Positions 9,601-17,656 of a DNA stretch of 25,903 nt are shown here, in pieces (the stretch's first letter is position 1; each line of letters opens with the position of its first letter). Source of the DNA: Plantago elongata (lineage: Eukaryota > Streptophyta > Magnoliopsida > Lamiales > Plantaginaceae); NCBI GenBank assembly GCA_036897095.1, contig JAYMSP010002160.1, positions 1-25,903 on the forward strand. Direction: 5' to 3'. A program made the translations under genes and the position numbers. Below the pieces are notes generated by a model. That model did no database searches, had not been told where the DNA came from, and saw only the letters and a list, made by a program, of their open reading frames with translations.

Positions 9601-9662
9601 CATCACCGCGTCGCGGTGATGTGATGACTCACCGCGTCGCGGTATGTCCCCCGTGACGCGGT
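9601..9662. repeat. GC-rich palindrome cluster, core ACCGCGTCGCGGT
   Basis: A 21-nt palindrome at 9601-9621 has 10-nt arms (CATCACCGCG and CGCGGTGATG) around a single T. A second ACCGCGTCGCGGT follows at 9630-9643 and a third, imperfect one with GTGACGCGGTGG at 9652-9663. Surroundings are AT-rich, so the GC content and CpG density stand out. Related palindromes occur in element C (16690-16775) and in the LTR (11640-11752). Confidence 0.7.
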
Positions 9663-9875
9663 GGTCGCTAATGAAAAGTATTTTTGTTATTTTTAGGATT
9701 TCAGAATAAATTGAAATTAAGACATTTTTTGGTATAAATATTTAAAAATAAAGACATATTTTTGGCATATGAATAAGGAAATGAAAACGTGTATGCAATG
9801 AACATATGAAGGGAAAGATGTATGCATACAATTTATTCTAGAAAGCGTGTAGAACCTCGGGCTAGCTCCCTAGCA

Positions 9876-9895
9876 GTGCTTGTTTTAAGTCTCGA
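9876..9895 (-). other. Conserved 20-nt motif after the protease stop, copy B
   Basis: This 20-mer is identical at 17030-17049 in element C, 16-17 nt downstream of the protease stop in both copies, although flanking DNA has diverged. The minus strand reads TCGAGACTTAAAACAAGCAC. It resembles, from memory, a noncoding motif (GACGTTAAACAAGCGCTT-like) found downstream of pol in many plant Athila/Tat elements. If so, it marks the point where pol is missing. Confidence 0.55.
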
Positions 9896-9911
9896 GCTTG
9901 ACTTTTTCATC

Positions 9912-10420
9912 CTACTTGGTTCGGATGTTTGGTGCAGGTTTGTCTGGACTTCTTCGTTGTTTTCTATGCGAATATACATAGAGGTGGCCTAAGCATCCGG
10001 CATAATATTCCTTTTGCAAAAAATTTGTAGGGAGGTAGTGCAATGCTTTTACCATCCCTACCTCCCCATCTATATCGTAAGTGACTATGCATCTGTGCAT
10101 ACTAATATCCATCTTTGCTGCTTCAAGGAATGGCCATCCAAGTATAACTGTATCCGGTCCTTTCTTTTGATCTTCCCTTACATCTTTTAGTACTACAAAG
10201 TCGGTCAAGACGGATTTGCCATCCATTTTCACTTCGACATTCATTGCCATTCCAATCGGTCTTCAACGAGATCCATCTGCCATTTGAAGTCGAGATTTAA
10301 TCCCCTCGAGCGTAGTGTAATGACATCCCTTAAGAAGGGAGTATGGCATGGTACTACTAGTGGCTCATGTGTCCAATGTTGCAATTACATTTGATGTACC
10401 AAGCCCTACTATGATTGATG
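9912..10420 (-). pseudogene. Retroviral-type aspartic protease fragment, element B
   Basis: The minus-strand frame includes VIATLDT, then TGA at 10365-10367, then ATSSTMPYSLLK. This is the protease active-site region with the Gly of the Asp-Thr-Gly triad replaced by a stop. A second in-frame TGA lies at 10263-10265. Further on, VILGWPFLEAAKMDI (about 10140) is the conserved hydrophobic-Gly motif of the same fold as in Ty3/gypsy proteases. The frame ends at TAG (9912-9914) after PAPNIRTK, well before any reverse transcriptase. The N-terminal side is cut by the LTR of element C at 10421. The enzyme would have processed the Gag polyprotein; this copy cannot. Confidence 0.7.
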
Positions 10421-10596
10421 TGTCAAATTAGAGTTTTATATTTATTTATTTTAATGCTAGAGTAAAATCTAGATACTAAGTTAACACTGTAGTATACTGG
10501 AAATAACCAAATGTCGGTCTCTAAGGAATTAACCAACTGTTTCTTTGGCTTATGAAATTTAGTGAACAAAATTATGTGTAAAAGGAAGGAGATGAG

Positions 10597-10611
10597 AGAA
10601 GAGAGAGAGAG

Positions 10612-10654
<43 letters not shown>
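10597..10654. repeat. (GA)n microsatellite in 3' LTR of element C
   Basis: Interrupted then uninterrupted GA repeats; the long pure run is about 10615-10654. The same repeat occurs in the 5' LTR copy (19715-19751), so it was part of the LTR before insertion. Confidence 0.9.
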
Positions 10655-10658
<4 letters not shown>

Positions 10659-11500
10659 TTGCTTCGGCGGCGATTTGTTTTGTGTGTGTTGTGAAGTATG
10701 TATATTTTAGAGTAGAGAAGATAACAGAGAAGAGAAATATTAACTACAGAAGATAGATGTGCAATTGGAGAAACTACAGGGTGGTGATTTCAATAAGATG
10801 ATTAGCATTAGGAATATGCAATTCATAGGAGTTAATCACTTCGAGCGTCTTACGCACTTGCACTCAAGTTTCTCATGCACTTGCATCACGATCGTTTAGT
10901 GTCTTACACACTACTATCATGGTAATGGTAGAATTAGTGGAATCGTCAATTCCACTAAACCACGAGTAAACATATTAATCTGGTTTATATATAACTGCGG
11001 TAAACCTTTCATAAAACCCATTGTCGTAAAGATAGTTTGACAAAAGCTTGAGTTATGCGATGCATTTATTTTCATGTAAGAATATCAATTATATATAACC
11101 AGATTAATAGTATAATCCCTGAGCACATTGACTAATCCTAATGAATATCGAATTGCATAAACCTTAGCTAATCATGCTTGTATTCATCACCACCACCCCG
11201 TGGGGGGTTTTTAACTATCAAAAAAAGTAGGGGGGGGGGGGAGAAGTAAACACATATTCTCAAGATAAAATTGAATTAGAACAGCATACAGATGGTTGTC
11301 ACTCCCAGGTAGCTGGTAGGATTCAACCTTAGAGCTTGCTAGAATTCGAATACCAATTGACACAAATAGTCTTCTATATAAAATATAACCAAGGCTAGGG
11401 TCAAGTGACCTTTGCCTTTTAATCTCTGTATCTCTCTATCTAGTGTGTTGAAAGAGGGTGGTTATGAAAGTTGTAGGTTACAAGTGAAGGCTAGGCCTTT

Positions 11501-11507
11501 ATTTATA
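11501..11507 (-). promoter_or_regulatory. TATA box in LTR of element C
   Basis: The minus strand reads CTCTATAAATAAAGGCC, a typical plant TATA box. Transcription from here would run through R-U5 towards 10421 in this LTR, and through the whole element from the equivalent site in the 5' LTR. Confidence 0.55.
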
Positions 11508-11639
11508 GAGAACAAAATAGTAGAACTGAGCTAGGAATCGCCAGTTTGGAGTAGAAGTCGATTGGGAGTTGGAAGTCGAAATCCTAAGGGGATTTGGCTT
11601 TCATAGCGTGATTCAACTACACATGAGCAAAACAGCTCC

Positions 11640-11752
11640 TCGTGTCGTGGTTGTTGCATCGTGTTGCGATGAGCCTTCTACTCGTCGCGACACAAGCAAA
11701 GCTCCGTGTTGCGAGTAGCTTGAATCGCGGCTGCTCCTCGCGTTGCGAGGAG
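11640..11752. repeat. GC-rich palindrome cluster in U3 of LTR
   Basis: Includes CTCCTCGC-GTT-GCGAGGAG (11734-11752, 8-nt arms, 3-nt spacer), TCGTCGCGAC near 11684-11693 and CATCGTGTTGCGATG near 11658-11672. They lie about 130-250 nt upstream of the TATA box on the minus strand, a position where promoter elements would act. They resemble the palindromes between protease and second ORF. Confidence 0.6.
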
Positions 11753-11849
11753 TTCTTTGCAGCAACATTTCTCTAATTCGCTCCAGTTCGCCATTTTAGC
11801 TCTTCAAGCTCAATTTCGCCCTTTCCAAGTGTGCATATAATGCATCCTT

Positions 11850-13225
11850 TTTGCTATCCATTAGAATGTTTTCATCAAATACCTGTAAAATACAAGATTG
11901 CCCGAGACGAGCAAAACAATTCTACTTTATTATCAAAACGAGTCCTATTGTGTTGTTAGCAGTAGTATGGTGGTTTAATTATTCTGAACTATATACTTTG
12001 TTGGAGGTTTTTGATATCATCTGGTGTATGATTTTTTGTCTCTCTGTCTGGGTGATGAATGTGAAGGGGTTATGGTCCAAGCTCCCTAGCTGGTGTCTTT
12101 TGTTATTAGGCTTGTCTATTGGGCAATAGTTGTAATTGATTCTTGGAAGCTTGTTGCTATTGGTCTGCTGGGTTAATCCTTCTTTATCAGTTAGTTCTTG
12201 TTTAAATCTAGTCAGTCTTAAATGTTCCGATTCTAGTTTTGTCATGTCTAATTGGTAATTGCTGACTATGATGATCCTTTGCAGGTATCTGAGTCTTCCA
12301 GGGCAAATCATTTCTTTATGGGTGATAGATAGTAATCTTTTTTTCTATAAGCACTGTCTAGCCTTAGTCTTTGAGGTGAAGTTTTTCATAACGAACCATT
12401 TGATTACCCCTTCAACAGAACATGAGAAGTCTCTCCAGTCTAAAAAAAGAAGCTGGAAAAAAAGTAGAGAAATTATTAGACAACCAAAAAAGGTAAAGAG
12501 TTCCAAAGTTGTCAAAAAAAGAGAGGGAAAAAAGTATGAGAGAAAAAAAAATAGTCAGGATTTTGGAATTTATCAGTATTTGCATATGTTAGATCTTATA
12601 CTCAGCTCTCTTGTTCCTTATGCAGTTGGTCTTTGGCTCTTGTTAATGCTTGGTTTTATTAGTTTGGGTCAGAGAAGGGTTATAATTTGAATTGTCTCTA
12701 CTATTTTTCTATTGTAAATCTGGGAGGTAGAACTATTTTCTGGGATCCTATTTGGTTAATATGTAATAGGCAGTTCTCAAAAGCCTTGTTATTAGTTGGT
12801 TCATGGTATTTAGTTCCTTGCATTAGATTCAATGTAGTAGGTGTGAGATGTATTCAACTTTGGTTTCAAGAGATGAACAAGATGTTCACAAAGAAGAGCA
12901 TAAACTTTAAACATCAATATAAACATGTCGAGCTTATTGGGAAGTTTTGAAGATTATCTTTTGGATGTTTTGCCTACAAGCTGGATAGTAGGTGGGAATT
13001 CAGTTATAAAACATTTGGATATGGCGGTTTCTAATCTGGATAACATTTTAGTAGAATTTTCATGTTTATTTAGTCTTATATTATGGATGATGTTATGGTT
13101 TGTATTGGTTCTTCAGTCCTTTGGTAGCTTAACTAGTGTAGAATTGTACACGGGTTCCTATAAACCCCGTAATTTTATTTTCAATATTTTAATAAATTGT
13201 AGTAAATTGCTCTAAAAAAAAGGGT
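11850..13225. other. Unassigned stretch inside 3' LTR of element C
   Basis: About 1.4 kb with several plus-strand frames (11851-12129, 12259-12690, 12687-12950, 12925-13215) rich in Leu, Phe, Trp, Ile and Ser. None carries a motif I trust. One phrase, GGRTIFWDPIWL (12723-12758), is loosely like the end of plant LINE reverse transcriptase regions, and an A-run at 13214-13221 could be a poly(A) tail. No target-site duplication was found, so I do not call a LINE. It may simply be U3. Confidence 0.3.
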
Positions 13226-13264
13226 GAAAAAGACTAGATGAGATGGTACAAAATTCATTCATCA

Positions 13265-13302
13265 AATCCCCCAAACCGAACCTTTGCTTGCTCTCAAGCA
13301 AA
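13265..13302 (-). promoter_or_regulatory. Polypurine tract and upstream hairpin of element C
   Basis: On the minus strand, a hairpin TTTGCTTG-AGAG-CAAGCAAA (13302-13283, perfect 8-nt arms) is followed by GGTTCGGTTTGGGGGATT and then the LTR start TGATG at 13264. The G-rich tract is the expected primer for plus-strand DNA synthesis. A similar hairpin followed by TTTGGGGG is, from memory, typical of plant Tat/Athila elements. Confidence 0.65.
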
Positions 13303-13523
13303 AGATTCAACTAAAATCTAAATAAAAATTAACAAACAAACAAACAAGTCTAGTGACACAAGACTACCATTGCAAGGAGTAAACTCTAGGAATGCTAAAT
13401 ACTATCCTATCACACTAACATTTATAGTAAGACACACATAAGTTCACAAAATCCGATTCCAAGATAAATAGAACTTAAGTCTACAAGTGTAATCCTCTCA
13501 AGTGGGTAAGATGTATATCTGAT
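13303..13523 (-). other. 3' untranslated interior of element C
   Basis: No frame. It holds a short (AAAC)n-like run at about 13329-13347. It lies between the small ORF and the polypurine hairpin and has no counterpart in element B, which is truncated. Confidence 0.5.
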
Positions 13524-13736
13524 TTACTCACGCCCCTGGAAGTGTCCAGTAGGGGTCACACTCAAGAAATAGGAAGGATAAGGAAGATGATTTTCTTCAC
13601 AAGGTGCCTCAAATATCTCATGCTTGGCACCAGACCAGATTGGATTGGAAGGGACTTTCTTCTTCCTTTGCAACTTTGAACGGGAGTAGATCTTCAAGAT
13701 TTCGCTTCCAATTGTTTTTCCATATTTTTCACGCAC
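13524..13736 (-). CDS. 70-codon frame of unknown function, element C
   Basis: The frame (reading REKYGKTIGSEILKIYSRSK near its start and ending HFQGRE before a stop at 13524) has the composition of real coding sequence: a basic segment (SKLQRKKK), then Pro/Tyr/acidic residues (CEENHLPYPSYFL). It has no ATG near its beginning; the upstream end is open to a GTG/TTG region, so it may be the C-terminal remnant of a longer ORF. It lies between the second ORF's 3' block and the polypurine tract, where Athila-like elements may carry an additional reading frame. I do not recognise the family. Element B cannot be compared because it is cut at 7374. Confidence 0.35.
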   Translation of the reverse strand: MREKYGKTIGSEILKIYSRSKLQRKKKVPSNPIWSGAKHEIFEAPCEENHLPYPSYFLSVTPTGHFQGRE

Positions 13737-13809
13737 AAGATTGTGCTAAGCAGTTGGCCTCATTGGACACTTTTGATTTCATCATTCAACAGTTGGTCTC
13801 ATTGGACTC

Positions 13810-14725
13810 TTTTAGTCTCCCATTTTTCGGCAGTATTTGTTTTACAGAAGTCTGCACTTTTGTGCGTGCTGGTTTGGTATACACATCCATTAACTCTCAT
13901 GACTCGGTGGGGAATATTGGATAGTATCTGGACACGTGCAACACGAAAATGGTGATGACTTTAAACCAAAGATCAACTCCAAGACATTTCATGCAATCTT
14001 TGAAAAGAGTAGTCACATCACATGTGTATCTTCTTTGCATTGGAACATTGGCTCTTTTGGCTCTTCGGCTCATTGTGGTGGGTAATTCATCCACATTCTT
14101 TTGGAAGCCTCCTCACCAAAACGAGTTCCTTTGAACGAGTTTGGCACTTTGAGTAGATTTTCAATGATGTTCATGCCGTTTGTCATCCCCAATCCAATCA
14201 GGTGCACATGAGTATGATGAGGCACAAACAAGAGGTTTGCTCTTCCCGAGTCTTAGCTCACAGTCGCCAGTACATTATTTTTTCACCGGCTAAGGCTCCT
14301 CATTGCTTTTTGGATCACACTGTTAAACAAACTTTCTATTTACAGTAGAGCCGAACCTTGCTAGTTAAGTATGCAAACTATTAATAGCCAAATGCTCAGG
14401 TAAAGCATAATCACTCAAAAGAATTTACACACATGCAATGGATGCTTATCTAAGGGATATAGACTAAAACATGATATAACAAACTTAGACATAACAAATA
14501 GACTTAGACATAAACGAAACATAAGAATCAAAAGTTTCATATAATACTCTAACAAAAGATTACATACTAAGCATATAAACATAAAAAATTTTAAAACATA
14601 AAAGTACATAGTAGAAAAAATAATAAAAAAAAGTGAAGGCATGCCATGCAAAAGTGAACATGCATTAGGTAGTACCAAGAATGACTTCCTCCCCCCAGAC
14701 TTAGACTAGAGATGGTCCCCATCGA
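13810..14725 (-). other. Noncoding 3' block of element C
   Basis: Aligns with 7374-8231 of element B, with the same conserved phrases. No convincing frame is shared. A small plus-strand frame at 13604-13924 is accidental. Confidence 0.5.
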
Positions 14726-15397
14726 CTAGTCTAGAATGATAGGGAGTGAAAAGGTACTACCGCATCGACGCTTCTTTTGAGGAGGTGAGTGAGTAGGTGA
14801 CTCATGCTCCTCTTCATCTTTCATTGGCTCTTCTTCTTCATCCTCGGGCTCTTCGTCGCTACAGGAATCATATGGTGAATTTCTACGCTTGCAGCCTCTT
14901 CCACTTGGTGAGCCCTTGGATGTCTTGGCTTCCTCCCTTTCAAGCATAACTCGTATGTCATGATCCCTTTCCACTTCAAGTTGATGGAGTCCTTCTCCAG
15001 TCATTATAAACTAAGGTGGTCTTTCTTCATTCACTTGAATTCCAACATCAAAGCATAGTGAGGTGATGAGAAAAGGATAGGCCATCCTTGTAGTTGTTGG
15101 GTTATCCCTTGTACGTTCAAATTGAAGCATCATAAATTTGCCAATATCCACGGGATACCCCTCCTTAATGTCGGAAATCATCTGCCATATAACACTGTCG
15201 AATAAGGTGGTATTCCCTTCTATTCTAATAGAGTGAGCAATCCAATCCTCTAGGGTACCATGGTGTTCCTCGGGAAAGGGTAGACCGACAAGCGGTTTCT
15301 TGGGGAAGCCATATAATTCATTGATGGAAAAAGGAACATATCCACCACGAATGGGCACCCAAGCCATGCCATAATTATCATAAATTTGATCAATGTA

Positions 15398-15436
15398 GTT
15401 GGCATAGAATTTCACCACAGTTGGCATAGAATTTCA
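15398..15436. repeat. Short duplication in second ORF of element C
   Basis: GTTGGCATAGAATTTCA occurs at 15398-15414 and 15420-15436, period 22 nt, flanked on each side by CAATGTAGTTG (15391-15401 and 15435-15445). The extra unit adds the in-frame TGA at 15434-15436 and is absent from element B, so it is a private slippage or repair event. Confidence 0.75.
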
Positions 15437-15631
15437 ATGTAGTTGAACATATCCACCGGAAGGTGTTGCAAGTTGAAGGCATCCTCTTGCCTCAAGCATG
15501 CTAACCAAGGGGCGTATGTAATTTCCATAGTTGTATGTGTTGGAAAGCCCTCCATAAGACACCATATTTATGCCATTGTCTTGAGCCATATCTCTTTAAG
15601 CATATTCGTCCCGGTATTGTGGGCTATCGGG

Positions 15632-16270
15632 CAGGGCCGTCTTCGAGATTTAGGGAGCCCTGTGCAAAAATTTCAAATCAAGCCTAGAATATATTTTTTT
15701 GAAACGGCTAAAGGGTGACTCGAACCCTTGACCTATTGGTTGGAGGTGAAACGTCTTACCAACTGAGTTGCGCTTCATTCTCAAATAAAGCCTAGAATAT
15801 AGTATAATTATATATGAAAAAATATTTTTATAGAATTCGTTTTACAAAAATCATCCAATGCAGGTGATTGACATCTATTTTTCTACTAAATATAATAAAC
15901 GATCAATTTTTTTTACTTTAAAGTATGACTTTTCTAGCATTTCTGGAAACAAAATCATCGATTTGCACTCTTCATACATAACTTGGGTAATATTATTCTT
16001 AATTCTAATTGCTAGTACGTACAGTTGTTTTTGTGAGGATATGCGTCCACAGTCCTCACAATCACACTGAAATAGAAAAATAGGTAGTAGCATACATTAG
16101 AATAACACAAGTACCAAATTTGTATCCCATTATTTGGATGTTATCATAATCAAGGAAAAAAGAAAAAAAGCTAGATTTAGTTATTGGGCCCCGATTTTTG
16201 GCCTAGGGGCCCTGGATATGGCGAGGCCCTACTGGGTTGGGCTTACCGTGCATGGGCTTAGCTGGGCCTG
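15632..16270. mobile_element. hAT-like non-autonomous DNA transposon
   Basis: 639 nt, starting CAGGGCCGTCTTCGAG and ending in the complement of CAGGCCCAGCTAAGCC, flanked by the 8-nt repeats CTATCGGG (15624-15631) and CTATCGAG (16271-16278). An 8-nt duplication and CAGG-CC ends are typical of hAT elements. Element B has the corresponding uninterrupted sequence near 9145-9150, which shows the empty site. No transposase frame is present, so it would need one in trans. A second possible inner right end (CAGTAGGGCC on the minus strand at 16234) shows extended similarity to the left end. It contains a tRNA-derived segment (15705-15776). Confidence 0.65.
15705..15776 (-). ncRNA. tRNA-derived A-box/B-box segment, not a functional tRNA
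   Basis: On the minus strand, CAACTCAGTTGGTAAGACG (15770-15752) fits an A box and GGTTCGAGTCA (15726-15716) a B box, at normal tRNA spacing. The T-arm does not pair properly (an extra base after GTC), and the acceptor ends do not match well, so it is not a working tRNA. It may be the head of a SINE or a captured tRNA relic inside the hAT-like element. An RNA polymerase III start is possible but untested. Confidence 0.5.
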
Positions 16271-16375
16271 CTATCGAGTGTAGGATAGTATGTGGCAAAA
16301 TATGTGGTTCGAGGTTCTTGCATTCTTGTTATGTTTGGATGCATGACTCCTTGTGTTGGTTTATGAAGACTTTGA

Positions 16376-16620
16376 GTAGAAGTGAAAAAGTAGGGAGAGA
16401 GAAAGAAAGAGAATGTGTAGAGAATTAGTGAGAGGGAAGTAGGATTATACAGGGAGAGATTGAAGAGAAATATGATAAGTAGAGGTAGGATGGGAGTAGG
16501 CGTGAAGAATTTAAGGAAAGAAGAAGGTTTTAGGAAAGAAAGAAGTGTGGGGGAAAAGAAAAGAATTGGCTGGAAGAAGGAAAGAAGGATTTTTGAAGAA
16601 AGGAAAGAAAAAGGAGAAAA
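16376..16620 (-). other. Polypyrimidine leader (minus) of element C
   Basis: The plus strand is dominated by A and G (for example GGGAGAGAGAAAGAAAGAGA at 16393-16412). It lies just upstream, in transcript sense, of the second ORF's ATG, as in element B at 9240-9565, but with less perfect GA repeats. Peptides from frames here are low-complexity. Confidence 0.5.
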
Positions 16621-16654
16621 CATCAAAACTCCCTGTCGATGAATGCAGATCACG

Positions 16655-16775
16655 ACGTGGTCAGGGTTGACCGCATCACGATCTGCTCACTTCCCACCGC
16701 CTCATGGTGTATCCACCGCGACAAGGTGGTATGTAGTTGCACCGCGTCGCGGTGAAGATACTGCGACGCGGTAAC
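16655..16775. repeat. GC-rich palindrome cluster, element C copy
   Basis: The clearest member is CACCGCGTCGCGGTG (16740-16754, 7-nt arms around T). Others nearby are decayed: CACCGCCTCATGGTG, CACCGCGACAAGGTGG, CTGCGACGCGGTAAC. Same place as 9601-9662 in element B, but the individual palindromes differ in how well they are preserved. Confidence 0.65.
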
Positions 16776-17029
16776 TACTATCTCGCAAAAACTTCTTTTT
16801 TTAAATATATATGAAAGTAAAGATATATTTTGAATTTTTGAAAATAGTAGAAAATAAAGCCGTATTTTTTAATTTTCAAAAATAAAAAATATTTTTGGAT
16901 TTTGAAAATATTGAGACAAAAGACATATTTTTGGCTTTCTGAAAATAGTTTGACAAAAAAAAGAAGTATTTTTGTGTTTTGAAATATTATTCTACAAAAT
17001 GAATAGAACCTTGGGTTACCTCTCGAGTA
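16776..17029 (-). other. AT-rich spacer after protease, element C
   Basis: Repeated phrases of the type GAAAATA...AAAGACATATTTTTGG recur at 16815, 16845, 16895 and 16930, an irregular local repeat also visible in element B at 9675-9770. No coding potential. Confidence 0.5.
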
Positions 17030-17049
17030 GTGCTTGTTTTAAGTCTCGA
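17030..17049 (-). other. Conserved 20-nt motif after the protease stop, copy C
   Basis: Identical to 9876-9895 in element B and at the same distance from the protease stop (17065). See that entry for the possible meaning. Confidence 0.55.
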
Positions 17050-17064
17050 ACTTGACTCTTTGTC

Positions 17065-17560
17065 CTACTTGGGGTAGATGTTGGGTGCCGGTGTTGTTGA
17101 GCCTTTTCGTTGTTTTTTGTAAGGACACCAGAGATGGCCCATGCACCAATTAGAATGTTCTTTCTCCAAAAATCTCTTGGGAATGTAATCCAATGCTTTG
17201 ACTGATCCCACTTCCCCATCTATCTCATATGTGGCAATGCGTCTATGTACGCTGATACCATCTTTGTCGAAATAAGGAATGGCCATCCAAGTAGTACTAA
17301 ATCTGGACCAAACTGTTGATCTTCCCTCACATCCTTTAGTACGACAAAGTTGACCAAGATTGATTTGTCCTCAATTTGTACCTCTACATTCTTTGCCATC
17401 CCAACTGTTTAGCTATTGGATCCATCTGCAAATTAAACTGGGGACTCCATCTTCTCCAGTCTAGTGTATTTACATCCTTTAAGGAAGGGGTACAGAATGG
17501 TACAAACTGTAGCTTCAATATCCAGTGTAGCAATTACTTCGGATGCACCAAGCCCCACTA
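17065..17560 (-). pseudogene. Aspartic protease fragment of element C
   Basis: The active-site region reads VIATLDIEAT (codons for Asp-Ile-Glu at 17522-17514) where a working enzyme has Asp-Thr/Ser-Gly. Downstream, LVLLGWPFL keeps the conserved hydrophobic-Gly motif, but a frameshift directly after it (about 17265) moves the rest (SVHRRIATYEIDGEV) to another frame. It ends PAPNIYPK then TAG at 17065-17067, matching the end in element B. Catalytically dead. The frame stops before any reverse transcriptase. Confidence 0.65.
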
Positions 17561-17656
17561 TGAGACTAAATCATTGTTTTCTTAGAGAGTGACCCGTTGC
17601 AACTTCTTGTTCTTTTAGTTTCATCATCTTTGCTGCCCCCACTTTAGAAAGGTCGA

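Larger units (their letters stand above)
7374..10420 (-). mobile_element. Element B: partial Athila/Tat-like element lacking RT and integrase
   Basis: Collinear with the interior of element C (about 13810-17560) over its whole length: noncoding 3' block (7374-8231), second ORF (8232-9216), GA-rich leader and palindromes (9217-9875), protease region (9912-10420). Its left end is replaced by element A and its right end stops where the 3' LTR of element C begins, so its own LTRs, polypurine tract and gag are absent from the window. There is only about 0.7 kb between protease and the second ORF, with no reverse transcriptase, RNase H or integrase motif. B is visibly diverged from C, with many substitutions and small indels, so this is not a recent duplication. 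Confidence 0.75.
10421..13264 (-). repeat. 3' LTR of element C
   Basis: The plus-strand left end is TGTCAAATTAGAG, matching TGTCAAATCAGAG at 19523 next to the primer-binding site. The right end CATCA at 13260-13264 is directly followed by a polypurine tract. About 2.84 kb, which is long but within the range for Athila/Tat LTRs. A TATA box lies at 11501-11507, giving U3 of about 1.75 kb and R-U5 of about 1.1 kb. Contents: (GA)n at 10597-10654, a run of about 12 G at 11230-11241, GC-rich palindromes at 11640-11752, and an unexplained stretch at 11850-13225. The matching 5' LTR region is not in the window, so the inner part cannot be checked. Confidence 0.6.
14726..16344 (-). pseudogene. Second ORF of element C, split by hAT-like insertion and stops
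   Basis: Homologous to 8232-9216. It starts at ATG 16344-16342 (MHPNITRMQEPR), is interrupted by the hAT-like element (15632-16270 plus duplicated 8 nt), resumes at about 15623, and continues with NYGNYIRPLVSMLEARG, FYANY, WVPIRG, INELYGFPKKPL, FMMLQFERTR and YPFLITSLC. Stops lie at TGA 15434-15436, beside a short duplication, and TAG 15011-15013, the latter at the same codon as the TGA of element B. After it the frame continues as an acidic tail (SDEEPEDEEEEP) ending in a basic KKRRCG segment. Without the insertion it would be about 970 nt, close to the 985 nt of element B. Domain assignment (putative plant transposon protein, PF20167) is from memory. Function unknown. Confidence 0.6.

Noticed and set aside
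12259..12950. LINE reverse transcriptase fragment
   Set aside because: Only one weak phrase (GGRTIFWDPIWL) and an A-run. No catalytic motif and no target-site duplication.
15705..15776. Functional tRNA gene
   Set aside because: A and B boxes are present but the T-arm and acceptor stem do not pair correctly, and it is inside a mobile element.
16258..16653. 131-codon minus-strand frame
   Set aside because: Mostly polypyrimidine leader. Only the segment from ATG 16344 is homologous to the second ORF of element B, and it ends in the hAT-like insertion.
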